41,738 bases of DNA from Pseudoselenomonas ruminantium (GTDB lineage Bacteria > Bacillota > Negativicutes > Selenomonadales > Selenomonadaceae): assembly GCF_900113715.1 (NCBI RefSeq), contig NZ_FOQK01000028.1, positions 1 to 41,738 of the forward strand, given 5' to 3'. A model generated the notes under the pieces. It saw nothing but the letters and a program-made list of their open reading frames with translations. It was not told the DNA's origin and did not search any database. Shown here one piece after another: positions 8,150-17,194 of the stretch; position 1 is the first letter of the stretch, and each line of letters starts with the position of its first letter. The translations under genes and the position numbers were made by a program.

Positions 8150-9667
8150 TTAGTCCCTTATCGGGGCAGACATACCGCCTTTTGGACTTGCTTCTTGTGG
8201 AATAGCACTCCGCATCATAGACATCTTAGTTACGGCCTCCGAAAAAGCCGGTGATTTCTTTGCGCTAGAAGCAGCATTGTTCCCCGGCGCGTTTGCAGAA
8301 GCCCCTCCATTGGAGCTACCTGATGAACCACTATCTGCGGGGGAACTGGTGCCTCCCGTTGCTCCTCCGGCAGATGTATCAGAAGAACCTGACGCGTTAC
8401 CACTTGCAGCTCCTCCATCAGATCCCGTACTTCCTCCGGCTCCTGCCGAGCCAGATGCACCTTTACTTGATCCACCAGTCGATGAACTACCTCCGGCAGA
8501 ATTACTGCTACTACTGGATGAGCCACCACTTGCAGAAGAACCGTCACCTGATGCACTGCTACCGCTACCACCAGACGATGAACCACCTGATGATGAACTG
8601 CCACCATAGCTTGTTGTGCCACCACTACTAAACGTAGGTGAAGCCTGACTGCTGCTTCCTACCACAGATGAGGACGAGGAATTATTTATATCTGTATTAG
8701 ATGTATTATTATTTGTCTGGCTGGCTGCCGTTGCTGCGCTAGATTTTCCACTAGAGCTACCAGCAGAACCAGATCCGGCGATTGCCGAGGCTCCCTTGGA
8801 AGCCGCCATACCTGCGCCAGCTGCTACCATAGCCACACCAGCACCAAATCCAGCTGCACTGCCTGCCGTTAAAGATGGGCCTCCCGTCATAACAGAAGCA
8901 GCCAAGGCCGGAGCTTGCCATGCAAGAAACGCCAGCAAAATAGCAACCGTCACCAGTGACACCATAACCGTCAGTGCGTTATCAGGGTTCATTTCCATAA
9001 GTGGTGCATAAGAATTTAGCACATCAGGTATTATGGCCACCAAACAGGACATCACCATTAACTTTACACCATAGGCAATTACACCACCAATTGCCTTTTC
9101 GGCCAAAAATGAAGTCCATTTAGTTACACCAAATGGCACAAAAACCGTCAGCAAAGCACAAACCAAGTAGAACTCCACATAAGTCAGTACCACCTGAACA
9201 CCTAATATTACATAGGCCAGACACCCAAAGACATAGGCTATAATACCAGCCAACAACATAGGCAGATTAGAGAGCACCTCAGTCATTCCTGTAAAATTTT
9301 TTTCAAAGGTAAGGATAGGCTCTAATGTCGTGATTCCCTGTGCCACTATGACAGAGGGATGCTGCATAATCCCCATGCCTCCACCCGAACCAATAACACT
9401 TCCTGCCATGATAAAGCTATTCTTGATGATACTGCAAAACATTCCCCAATTATTGAGCAGAAAGAGCCAAAAACCAATTTTTAAGCACTTCTGTATCATT
9501 ATTTTGAAATGATCGCCATCATCTAGGTTAGTGAGAAAGGCCATGCAAGCATCAATTGTGGCTAACATCCAAAACGTGGCCATAACCAAGGCTTTTATCT
9601 GCGGCACACCGCCTGTTGCTATTGTTTCAAACTGATAACATATCTGGTCAAATACCGCTAATTCCAT
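8150..9667 (-). CDS. trbL: TrbL/VirB6-type inner-membrane T4SS protein
   Basis: A 505-residue polytopic membrane protein. Residues about 1-270 hold five to seven hydrophobic segments in the arrangement of P-type TrbL (for example VMATFWMLATIDACMAFL, FLLNNWGMF, LLAGIIAYVFGCLAYVILG). It forms part of the inner-membrane channel. An Ala/Gly segment (about 270-300) follows, then a very long Ser/Gly low-complexity region (about 300-480), longer than I would expect for the family. The opposite-strand open frames over this part are shadows of the repeats. The ribosome site is AAGGTGG. It is followed by the small HTH gene. Confidence 0.88.
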   Translation of the reverse strand: MELAVFDQICYQFETIATGGVPQIKALVMATFWMLATIDACMAFLTNLDDGDHFKIMIQKCLKIGFWLFLLNNWGMFCSIIKNSFIMAGSVIGSGGGMGIMQHPSVIVAQGITTLEPILTFEKNFTGMTEVLSNLPMLLAGIIAYVFGCLAYVILGVQVVLTYVEFYLVCALLTVFVPFGVTKWTSFLAEKAIGGVIAYGVKLMVMSCLVAIIPDVLNSYAPLMEMNPDNALTVMVSLVTVAILLAFLAWQAPALAASVMTGGPSLTAGSAAGFGAGVAMVAAGAGMAASKGASAIAGSGSAGSSSGKSSAATAASQTNNNTSNTDINNSSSSSVVGSSSQASPTFSSGGTTSYGGSSSSGGSSSGGSGSSASGDGSSASGGSSSSSSNSAGGSSSTGGSSKGASGSAGAGGSTGSDGGAASGNASGSSDTSAGGATGGTSSPADSGSSGSSNGGASANAPGNNAASSAKKSPAFSEAVTKMSMMRSAIPQEASPKGGMSAPIRD

Positions 9668-9676
9668 AGTTCCACC

Positions 9677-10069
9677 TTAGTCCTTAAAATCAGCCTGTCT
9701 TACTTTCAGGTCTTTCGGAGCCGTAAATTTAGGTGGAGCCATCTTCACAGTTCCATTTTCCACAGTTCCATTGCTCTTGTCTTCTTCTACCTCTTTTTTA
9801 TGCTCATCTAGCTGCTTGGCCATTTTTTCAATGTCAGCTTCCGTCTTTGCATTTGCCTTATCTGCAGCCTCATCCGCAGAGTTTTCAGCCTTTGCAGCAT
9901 CATCCTTTTTGTTGGTATGGCTTTCCTTCTGTACCGTCTGGACTTGAGCTTCCTCCGCCGGACTAGCAGAGGACTGGCCTAAGTAAAAAGCAATCCCACC
10001 AATAATCAACAACAACACTAACATCATAAGGATCTTGTATTGCCCGAATAACTCCAAAAGTCTTGTCAT
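9677..10069 (-). CDS. Membrane-anchored coiled-coil protein in the TrbK position
   Basis: A 130-residue protein with one N-terminal membrane segment (KILMMLVLLLIIGGIAFYLG, about residues 11-30) and a highly charged Ala/Lys/Glu/Asp part likely to be coiled coil and periplasmic. No lipobox is seen. In RP4 the gene between trbJ and trbL is trbK, the entry-exclusion lipoprotein, so position suggests exclusion or channel assembly. This is by position only, since there is no sequence match I can claim. It is tightly packed with neighbours (9-15 bp gaps). Confidence 0.6.
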   Translation of the reverse strand: MTRLLELFGQYKILMMLVLLLIIGGIAFYLGQSSASPAEEAQVQTVQKESHTNKKDDAAKAENSADEAADKANAKTEADIEKMAKQLDEHKKEVEEDKSNGTVENGTVKMAPPKFTAPKDLKVRQADFKD

Positions 10070-10084
10070 ACCCCGTCACTCCCT

Positions 10085-10852
10085 TTAATCCTGAAAATCC
10101 GCCGTGTGGCTATCAACGCTGCCATGTGCTATCTGATGAAAATCATCCGTCTGGTAAAATTCTTCGGCTACTTTTTTACTCGCTGCATCCGACTGAACTA
10201 CCTTTTCTAAAAAGAGGTTCTGCCCTTTCATGGAATCAGCCACAATGGCCTCCAATCGTTGCATTTCCTTAACCTGCAGCCCTGCAATCTGAGAGGCTGC
10301 CTGTGTCACTCCAACAATACCATCAGCATTCTGGGATGCTTCCAACAAAGTGCTCAGGGAATCCGTAGTCTTCTGCATTTCCTCAGGGGAAGCCAAGCCT
10401 TGGCTCATAATGCTTTGCTTAATGCCATTCTCTACCGTCTTATTGATCCTGTCTGCTTGGTCGGCATAGGCTTTAGCAGAAGCACCATTCCACTTAGTAT
10501 AATCCGTGAAATTCTCATCAAACTCGGACATGGCTTTACGGTAGTCCGTGCCGATGGCGTTGACACTGGTACGGATTTTGTTCATTTCCGTGACCATTTC
10601 CTGCACCTGCCGGACACTTGAAGAAAGCTGGGAGGGATCGAGCTTTGCCAACTGCTTCAGCTGGGCATCGAACTGCTCCAGCTGCTTCTCATAGGATTTT
10701 ATGAGCTGCAACTTGTTGGCCAGGTTCTCAGAATGGTTTGTTGGGTCATAAACCACCATTGCCGAAGCCGGTGCTGGCATATAAGCCGCACTCCCCCAAA
10801 AGAACGCCGTAGCTGCTGCAACTGCACCTGCATTTTTCTTCCAATTTTTCAT
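10085..10852 (-). CDS. trbJ: TrbJ/VirB5-type T4SS protein
   Basis: 255 residues with an N-terminal signal peptide (MKNWKKNAGAVAAATAFFWG... cleaved near ASA). The mature protein begins MVVYDPTNHSENLANKLQ and is mainly helical, the usual form of TrbJ. VirB5/TrbJ proteins are periplasmic and tip the pilus or contact the recipient. The start at 10852 is chosen because AAGGAGG (10862-10868) lies 9 bases before it, while the ATG at 10861 abuts the ribosome site. It sits between trbE and the trbK-position gene. Confidence 0.87.
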   Translation of the reverse strand: MKNWKKNAGAVAAATAFFWGSAAYMPAPASAMVVYDPTNHSENLANKLQLIKSYEKQLEQFDAQLKQLAKLDPSQLSSSVRQVQEMVTEMNKIRTSVNAIGTDYRKAMSEFDENFTDYTKWNGASAKAYADQADRINKTVENGIKQSIMSQGLASPEEMQKTTDSLSTLLEASQNADGIVGVTQAASQIAGLQVKEMQRLEAIVADSMKGQNLFLEKVVQSDAASKKVAEEFYQTDDFHQIAHGSVDSHTADFQD

Positions 10853-10866
10853 GAAAACCATCCTCC

Positions 10867-13341
10867 TTATGCTGACTGATGTCTATTATTTTTCAAGTTC
10901 TCGATATACTCAATAACTTCCGGCATCCCCTTGTATTCCATCCAATGCTCATTGAACTCATCCTGCGGATAGGCTGCCAGAAGTTCCTTTACCTTCTTCT
11001 GATCTTCCTTGCTGGCACTAGCCACATAGGACAAGGTAAAAGGCATTTGCTCCAACCCCAACTCAAACAAGCGACTGTTTCGGTCGGACTTATAGTAATA
11101 CTGCCGCTGCTGGGTGGCCGTGGCAATAAGCCACCGTTCCTTGGTGTTCAGGCTGAACATCTTGTAAATCTCATCATTGCTTGGGTTCGTTGCACTTGGA
11201 TTCGGCAGGAAAATCTTTGTCCGGCAGCTTTCAATGATGGCCGGGGCAATCTTGCTATGGGCAATGTCTTCAAGGTTTTGCGTGGCGAAGACCACCGACA
11301 CATTGTTTTTACGCATGACTTTCAGCCATTCCTTGATCTTCTGCTCAAACAGAGGATTGTCTAAGAACACCCAACACTCATCCAGCACCAAAATAGTAGG
11401 CTTGCCCGTGCAATTCTGCTCCAGCCGATGGAAAATATATTGTAGTGTCGGCATGACTGCCGACTTCTTTTCCATCAGCTCCTCCATTTCAAAAACCTGC
11501 CAATTCCCATAGGTCAAGGAATCATGCTCACTATCAAAGAGACGGCCATAAGCGCCACCCTCCGGGTTCGAGGCCGAAGCCGTGGTAAATGTCTTCAAGG
11601 CATCCCGCAGCCGTTCATCTTGAAGCATCAGGCAAAGGCCTGTCATAGTACGCTCATCCTCCGGCGCAGTGGCCAGCTTATTAAGAGCCGTCCAAACTTC
11701 TGCCTTGTCCGTGGGGGTAATCTTGTCTAGCCCTTCCTGCGCGAGAATCTGCAAAATCCACTCCATTGCCCAGTTTCGCTCATTTTCGCTGTCAATATGC
11801 GCTAAGGGCTGGAATGACAAGCTATCCTCATCCTCATTGGCCAAGTCATAGAAAGAACCTCCTACGCCAGCCGTAAGTGCCCTTGACGATCCGCCTTTAT
11901 CAAAGACATAGACCTGAGCATCCGGCACGCCTCGGAACTGAGCCTCAATCGTGTTCAGGAGAACCGACTTACCCGCGCCCGTCAGGCCGACCACCATTGT
12001 ATGGCCAACATCCTTCACATGAAGGTTAAAGCGGAAAGGTGTACTGCCCGATGTCTTGCAGCGCATAAGCGGAGGCGTGTTCAGGTGCTTGTTCCACGCC
12101 TCCCCTGCCCATACTGCAGACAAGGGAAACATATGGGCCAGATTCAGACTGCTCATAAGGTACTTGCGGATATTGTTCCGTGGCATACAGGGAACCGAAC
12201 TCATCCAAGCATTGACGGCATTTGTGGTTTCATGAACCGTAGTGAAACCTCGACCATTGATGGTTTTTTCTATCATACGCACACGCGTATCGACTTTTTC
12301 CTTGCTCTTGTCCATTACTACGATAACCTGCGTGAACTTGCCAAAGCTGACCACATCCCCGCCAAGCTCCTGTAAGGCCATTTGAGCATCATCATATTTT
12401 TCCAGCGCGTCCGTGTCCACCATAGCACTCTCACTTTTCGTGATGGCTTCTTTCAGCTGTGTCCAGATAGATTTCCGGCTGGCGAACCATTGCCGCCGGT
12501 AATTTTCTATCTCGTTTTGGGCATCCACCTTATCCAGCGGTAGATACCGCGTAACCCACCGATATTCAAAATCCAAGCGATTCAGGGCATCCAAGATCCC
12601 CGGCGTGGATTCCTGCGGGAATCCCTTGACTGATACAATCCCCAAATGGTAATCACCAAGTTTAGGATGAAGCCCACCATGTAAAGGCGTGTCTGTGAGA
12701 TACTGATTCAGGTACTCGCAGAACATCTTGGATTTTCTGACCTTATGCTTCTTTGGCGATATGCAAGAATGCAAATAGGTCAATGTTTCCTCGGCATCCA
12801 AGGCATGACACTCCGGCATGACCTCACAGAACAACTGGTATACCCGCTGCACTTCCGTCTTGAAATTTTTAAGATTCATTTCAATGCGATCATGTTCGGC
12901 ATCCGTCACTTCCTTCTCATCAATGAAAATCTTGTTGAACTTGTCGTATTTGTCCTTGGGAGGCAAGTAGAGAAGGGTGAAATAATAGGAACTTTCATAA
13001 TATCTGCCGGAATCAGCAAAGGCAGCCATACGCTCCGAATCAATCAAGGCCGTGCATACATCCGGGAACTTCCTTGCTGCATACTGCTTGCTTTGTTCCC
13101 GTCTTGCCTCGACTTGGAGGCACCAGTTACCGCCGATACGGCGCAAACAGTTATTGAGCCGGGCCACTGATACCACCAGTTCATCCTCCGTAGAGGAATC
13201 CAAATCAGCCCCACGATAGCGGAAAGACTGCTGGAGTGAACCATCATGGTTGAGGATGATTCCATCCTCGATCATGACACACCAGCCAATGTAATCCTCT
13301 AGGCCGGAGGCATCCTTTCTATATTCTCGTAAATTTATCAT
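10867..13341 (-). CDS. trbE: TrbE/VirB4 T4SS ATPase
   Basis: An 824-residue AAA+ motor protein that powers pilus assembly and transfer at the inner face of the channel. The N-terminal ~430 residues are the VirB4 membrane/channel domain. Walker A is GLTGAGKS (residues 452-459). The Walker B region reads TILVLDECWVFLD, followed by the usual SVVFATQNLEDI. Length is standard. The start immediately follows the trbD stop (TAG-ATG), so translation is coupled. Confidence 0.95.
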   Translation of the reverse strand: MINLREYRKDASGLEDYIGWCVMIEDGIILNHDGSLQQSFRYRGADLDSSTEDELVVSVARLNNCLRRIGGNWCLQVEARREQSKQYAARKFPDVCTALIDSERMAAFADSGRYYESSYYFTLLYLPPKDKYDKFNKIFIDEKEVTDAEHDRIEMNLKNFKTEVQRVYQLFCEVMPECHALDAEETLTYLHSCISPKKHKVRKSKMFCEYLNQYLTDTPLHGGLHPKLGDYHLGIVSVKGFPQESTPGILDALNRLDFEYRWVTRYLPLDKVDAQNEIENYRRQWFASRKSIWTQLKEAITKSESAMVDTDALEKYDDAQMALQELGGDVVSFGKFTQVIVVMDKSKEKVDTRVRMIEKTINGRGFTTVHETTNAVNAWMSSVPCMPRNNIRKYLMSSLNLAHMFPLSAVWAGEAWNKHLNTPPLMRCKTSGSTPFRFNLHVKDVGHTMVVGLTGAGKSVLLNTIEAQFRGVPDAQVYVFDKGGSSRALTAGVGGSFYDLANEDEDSLSFQPLAHIDSENERNWAMEWILQILAQEGLDKITPTDKAEVWTALNKLATAPEDERTMTGLCLMLQDERLRDALKTFTTASASNPEGGAYGRLFDSEHDSLTYGNWQVFEMEELMEKKSAVMPTLQYIFHRLEQNCTGKPTILVLDECWVFLDNPLFEQKIKEWLKVMRKNNVSVVFATQNLEDIAHSKIAPAIIESCRTKIFLPNPSATNPSNDEIYKMFSLNTKERWLIATATQQRQYYYKSDRNSRLFELGLEQMPFTLSYVASASKEDQKKVKELLAAYPQDEFNEHWMEYKGMPEVIEYIENLKNNRHQSA

Positions 13342-13602
13342 CTAACGAACCTCGTAATACTTTCTGTCATTGATATGTCGCTTCAATGCCTCGAAGAATT
13401 GCTCATCCTTCTTGGCAAAGGACAGGGCAATTACATGAAGGAACACATTGACCAGAATCAGGGGATAGCACTTCATCATCACGAAGGATGCTGCAAAGGT
13501 GCCATTGAGCAAAAACAAGTCTCTCGGAATACCACACATCAGGACTGGCTTCGTGAGTGACTGATGAATCGGGACAACAAAGCCCTTGGCGCGTTCTGCC
13601 AT
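13342..13602 (-). CDS. trbD: TrbD/VirB3-type inner-membrane protein
   Basis: 86 residues: short N-terminal part (FVVPIHQSLTKPVLMCGIPRD), two hydrophobic segments (about 28-62) and a charged tail with KYYEVR. The VPIHQSLTKP start is characteristic of VirB3/TrbD, which partners VirB4. The ATG at 13602 is the start, with AGGAGGT 8 bases before it; a TTG at 13608 overlaps the spacer and is unlikely. It lies between trbB and trbE as in other Trb systems. Confidence 0.87.
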   Translation of the reverse strand: MAERAKGFVVPIHQSLTKPVLMCGIPRDLFLLNGTFAASFVMMKCYPLILVNVFLHVIALSFAKKDEQFFEALKRHINDRKYYEVR

Positions 13603-13634
13603 ATTCAAGACCTCCTAAAAAGCAAGCAAGCAAA

Positions 13635-14606
13635 TCAAGCAAGTTTCCTCGTTACATATTCCCCGCCTCGGCAGCCGTCCACTGCCAAGACCTCCTTTAT
13701 CAAGCGGCTTTTGGCCGTTCTCTCAATATAGACAATCACATCCACCGCCTCGCCAATAAGTGCACGAGGAGGATTCGGAATCACCTCCTGAATCAGCTGT
13801 TCCAGACGGATAAGGCCAGCCCCAGCACTATCCGCGTGTATAGTTGATATTCCCCCGGGATGACCAGTGTTCCATGCTTTGAGCAAATCCAATGCAGCCC
13901 CGTCTGTTACCTCACCTACTATGATACGGTCAGGGCGCAGTCTCATGCAGGAACGAACCATTTGCCGCATGGAAAACCCTTCCCTCTGCCGTAGGAAAAT
14001 AGTATTGGAGTAGTCACATTGAAGCTCTGCAGTGTCCTCCAGTATCAGAAGGCGGGATTTTGTCTTGGCAATCTCCTGTAAAATAGCATTGGTAAGCGTA
14101 GTTTTGCCCGTTCCTGTACCGCCTACCACCAAGATATTCTTCCGCTTCCATACCATATCTAAGATAACCTGTTGCTGCTCCTCGGTCATAATTCCATTGG
14201 CCACATAATCTGATAAAGGAAAAATTACCTTCGCCTTTTGGCGAATGGAGAAAACAGGATTCACCGAACCCGGCGGGATAACAGCCTGTATTCGGCTCCC
14301 CCAAATAGGCAACTCCCCGGAAAGATACGGCTTCTGCTTGTTGATTTTATCCTGTGTAACCGTAGAAACAATAGAAATGAAGCGTTCCGCATCCACAGGC
14401 TCGATCCGGCGACCTGTGTCAATCATGCCCTCACCGACCCGCTCAATCCACAAAGACTTATCGCCGTTCAGCATGATTTCCACTACTCGAGGATCATCAA
14501 AATAATCAATGAATCCGTGCATTGCCGTCCGCAGCATTTTCAGCGTTTTGTCCCGCTGGGCTTGCTGTTGCCGAACTTCCAGCAATTCCGCTTCCTGTGC
14601 TATCAT
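13635..14606 (-). CDS. trbB: TrbB/VirB11 traffic ATPase
   Basis: 323-residue hexameric ATPase. Walker A GGTGTGKTT (162-170), Asp box LLILEDTAEL, Walker B region RIIVGEV, His box GHPGGISTIHADSA are all present. It regulates pilus assembly and substrate passage with VirB4 and VirD4. The start at 14606 has AAGGAGGTGA upstream, which places its first ~33 codons over the end of the traD-like gene: a 101-nt overlap, unusually long for this tightly packed operon. Confidence 0.95.
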   Translation of the reverse strand: MIAQEAELLEVRQQQAQRDKTLKMLRTAMHGFIDYFDDPRVVEIMLNGDKSLWIERVGEGMIDTGRRIEPVDAERFISIVSTVTQDKINKQKPYLSGELPIWGSRIQAVIPPGSVNPVFSIRQKAKVIFPLSDYVANGIMTEEQQQVILDMVWKRKNILVVGGTGTGKTTLTNAILQEIAKTKSRLLILEDTAELQCDYSNTIFLRQREGFSMRQMVRSCMRLRPDRIIVGEVTDGAALDLLKAWNTGHPGGISTIHADSAGAGLIRLEQLIQEVIPNPPRALIGEAVDVIVYIERTAKSRLIKEVLAVDGCRGGEYVTRKLA

Positions 14607-14925
14607 CCTTCTTCTTCACCTCCTTCTGGCGTTCACGCTCTGCAATCAATCTATCGCCACGAGCTTTCAAATCCCGTGCCTGGCTACTTTCAGGATCTTG
14701 GAAAATATCCTTCCGAGAATCCAGAAGCCCAACCAGAAGCCCTGCATCCACGGAATCCCCCAAGACCATTTCCACCAAGCCACCTTTCTTTATCAGGCGG
14801 TGAGTACGCTCTTTGCGTTGCTTGGCGGACTCTTTCTTTTTCTCCTTGGCAATCTGCATCCGCAGCTTGGCCATGCGGGCTTCCAGTTTCTCCAGATGTG
14901 TCAATTCTTTGTCATTATCGCTCAT
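14506..14925 (-). CDS. traD: TraD-family small conjugation protein
   Basis: 139 residues, very basic and helical at the N-terminus (LEKLEARMAKLRMQIAKEKK), then RLIKKGGLVEM...GLLVGLLD, the signature of the small TraD family (Pfam TraD, PF06412) found with MOBQ relaxases on Ti plasmids. It probably joins the relaxosome or links it to the coupling protein. The C-terminal ~35 residues are low-complexity Ala/Ser. Start ATG 14925 after AAAGGTG; the GTG at 14934 is less likely. It is the first gene after the second transfer promoter. Confidence 0.75.
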   Translation of the reverse strand: MSDNDKELTHLEKLEARMAKLRMQIAKEKKKESAKQRKERTHRLIKKGGLVEMVLGDSVDAGLLVGLLDSRKDIFQDPESSQARDLKARGDRLIAERERQKEVKKKDDSTGSGIAGSSATASPAGQNAENAADGNARIH

Positions 14926-14950
14926 ATTTTGCACCTTTCTAAGGAACTTT

Positions 14951-14965
14951 TAATACTAGGTCGAA
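14951..14965 (-). repeat. Shared transfer-promoter box, copy 1
   Basis: TTCGACCTAGTATTA on the minus strand, identical to 20579-20593. It lies 26 bp ahead of traD and about 20 bp downstream of the -10 at 14986, where a bound repressor could block transcription. Confidence 0.6.
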
Positions 14966-14985
14966 TCAAAATAATCTCTACAAGT

Positions 14986-15014
14986 ATTATAATGGTTATT
15001 ACAAGAATTATCAA
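14986..15014 (-). promoter_or_regulatory. Second transfer-operon promoter (traD-trbB-trbD-trbE...)
   Basis: Minus strand: TTGATA (15009-15014), 17-bp spacer, TATAAT (14986-14991), in the only sizeable gap of the transfer region, just after traG. Confidence 0.7.
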
Positions 15015-15020
15015 CCTAAA

Positions 15021-17189
15021 TCAAAAATCTACACTAAAATCTTCCTGTCCTTCCATAAATGTTCCCGATGTCAAATCGGTAAAGCCATCCGGCTGGGTGA
15101 AATCGTCCTGCGGAGAATCATCCCCGGCCTTCGCCTCCGCATCCTCATTATTTTCATCTGCAGCCGATTCCTTTGCAGCTTCTTCATTTGTGGCATCCCC
15201 GGAAAGCTTTATTCCTAATGCAGCATCAATCTCTGCATTCATGGCCTCCTGCTGCTCCTCCTCAAATTTCGCTATTTTCTTCTCACTCTTGGCAATAAAT
15301 TCAGCTTCTGCAATTTCATCCATTTTTTCTTTGATCTCCCGCAGGTATCTAGCCTTCTCCGTCTTTTCCTCATCCATTGCAGTCAAAGCAGCGCAAATCT
15401 CCGCTTTTCGTGCCTTGCGCTCCTCCAGCGCATATAAAGAATCTGTTGGAACCTCTGCCTGCAGCCTTTTCATAAAGTTGCTGTCCTTGAAGTATCGGAT
15501 TTTCCGGCACTTAATCGGTGCTCGTCCAGCCACAAAGATAATCTCCGTTTCACCATCCAGTTCAGATATTTGTGCTGCTGTCATCAAATCCTTGCCCTTT
15601 TCCTGTACGTTATAGGAGTTCTCTCCTAGAAATTGCAGCAGGTCATTTCGGAAGGTACGATTTTTTACCTCAATCGTCTCCTTGCCCATCATCTTGGACA
15701 TATACTCTGGCGTTTGATCATCATTCGGCGTATGGAATACGCGAATGTGGCAGTTATCAATGATACTGGTACTCCGGCCATACATGTGTTGAGCAAAAAG
15801 CTGGTTAAGTCCTTGAATTATGATGAATGCCCTAAGGCCATACCCTGCAATGTAACCCAGCGACTTCTCGAACTCCACAATACGCCCCAATGCAGGAAAC
15901 TCATCCAAGAGCAATAACAGTTTGTGATTGTAGTCCGGGGCAGGCTGGCCATCCTTAAAGGCCATGTGCTCCGTGAGCCGTTGATATATCAGCACTACAA
16001 TGAGCCTGAAAAACTTGGCCATACGCTCCAAGTCAGACGGTGGCACAATAAGATACAAGGAAACAGGCTTATCAGCATACATTAGGTCACGAATAGAGAA
16101 AGATGAATAGCTGGTATTTTTTGCCAGTATAGGATCGGAAAAATCTTTTAGCAACTCCTCTACCGTGGACATAATACCTGCAAATTCTTTTTCCTCCTTC
16201 TGTAAGAAGGTATAGGCTTTCTGCTTCACAAAAGGATGAACTCCATCCGCAGCCCCGTATGCTTCCTGTAAGAATTTTTTCTGTTCCTCCGTGTCCCCGT
16301 GAATAGTCACCGCCATTTCCCTGAGCCGCTGGCGAATTGGAATCTCACCAAACACGAATCCCAGCACATCCCCGAAAGAGGCATCCCCCTTCTGTATGTA
16401 CTTTAGATGCAATACTACACCCTCTATCATTGAAGCAGCCAAATCCCGCCAATGATCGGGCTTGTCGCTTCCATCTGGCCGGGCAATGGCATGGACAATA
16501 TTGATTGTGTCCTTGATTTCATCCTTGGTATAGAGCCGAATTTCATCCAAGGGATTAAACCCCGCGCTACCCTCATCATTGGTCGGATCAAATTTTATGA
16601 CCGTTTGATGTAGTTTATTCTTGCGATACCCCGAAGTGATACTGTATATCTCACCCTTAATATCTACAAACACTATGGATTCAGACCATGATAACCCCGT
16701 AGGGACTACCAAGCCGACACCTTTACCGCTTCGCGTTGGTGCTACTACCAAAGCATGACGATTATCATTGTCCCTTAAATAATAGCCATCCTCCGTCTTG
16801 CCAAGGAAAACTCCCTTGCCATCCAGCAGCTTAGCCTCCTTGATGTCCTCACGACTTGCCCAATGAGCCGTTCCGCAACTTGTAAGCGGTTTCTTGATCA
16901 GAACACGCCGCAGAACCGCTACAATCACCATTCCGGCCCCGAAGCACATACCAATGATGGAGAACCCCATAGCAAATACTCGAGGGGCATCCTCATAGAA
17001 CTTAAAAAACCACACCCAAAAATCCCAAGGCGGATAAATAAGCCTCTGCCCAAGAGAAAAAATAGGGCTACCAAGCAATGGTTGGTAGCCCAGCTTAACC
17101 GCAAAATATTCAGTAGCTGCCCAATTCCCGATGAGCAGAAAAGAGAGCAATACCCCCAAAAACAAACGCTTTATGCTCTTTTTATCCAT
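15021..17189 (-). CDS. traG: VirD4/TraG coupling protein
   Basis: 722 residues. Two N-terminal membrane segments (about 8-28 and 72-95), then the ATPase domain: Walker A APTRSGKG (150-157) and Walker B LLLLLDEFPALG. The C-terminal ~120 residues are a charged coiled coil and an acidic tail. It recruits the MobA-oriT complex and pumps DNA into the channel. The start is ATG 17189, 9 bases after GAGGG; an ATG at 17195 and TTG at 17198 are closer than ideal. It directly follows trbI-C, whose end it nearly touches. Confidence 0.94.
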   Translation of the reverse strand: MDKKSIKRLFLGVLLSFLLIGNWAATEYFAVKLGYQPLLGSPIFSLGQRLIYPPWDFWVWFFKFYEDAPRVFAMGFSIIGMCFGAGMVIVAVLRRVLIKKPLTSCGTAHWASREDIKEAKLLDGKGVFLGKTEDGYYLRDNDNRHALVVAPTRSGKGVGLVVPTGLSWSESIVFVDIKGEIYSITSGYRKNKLHQTVIKFDPTNDEGSAGFNPLDEIRLYTKDEIKDTINIVHAIARPDGSDKPDHWRDLAASMIEGVVLHLKYIQKGDASFGDVLGFVFGEIPIRQRLREMAVTIHGDTEEQKKFLQEAYGAADGVHPFVKQKAYTFLQKEEKEFAGIMSTVEELLKDFSDPILAKNTSYSSFSIRDLMYADKPVSLYLIVPPSDLERMAKFFRLIVVLIYQRLTEHMAFKDGQPAPDYNHKLLLLLDEFPALGRIVEFEKSLGYIAGYGLRAFIIIQGLNQLFAQHMYGRSTSIIDNCHIRVFHTPNDDQTPEYMSKMMGKETIEVKNRTFRNDLLQFLGENSYNVQEKGKDLMTAAQISELDGETEIIFVAGRAPIKCRKIRYFKDSNFMKRLQAEVPTDSLYALEERKARKAEICAALTAMDEEKTEKARYLREIKEKMDEIAEAEFIAKSEKKIAKFEEEQQEAMNAEIDAALGIKLSGDATNEEAAKESAADENNEDAEAKAGDDSPQDDFTQPDGFTDLTSGTFMEGQEDFSVDF

Positions 17190-17194
17190 ACGCA

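Noticed and set aside
8277-8631. Pro/Leu-rich open frames opposite the TrbL tail
   Set aside because: Shadows of the Ser/Gly codons of trbL; low-complexity on the reverse strand.
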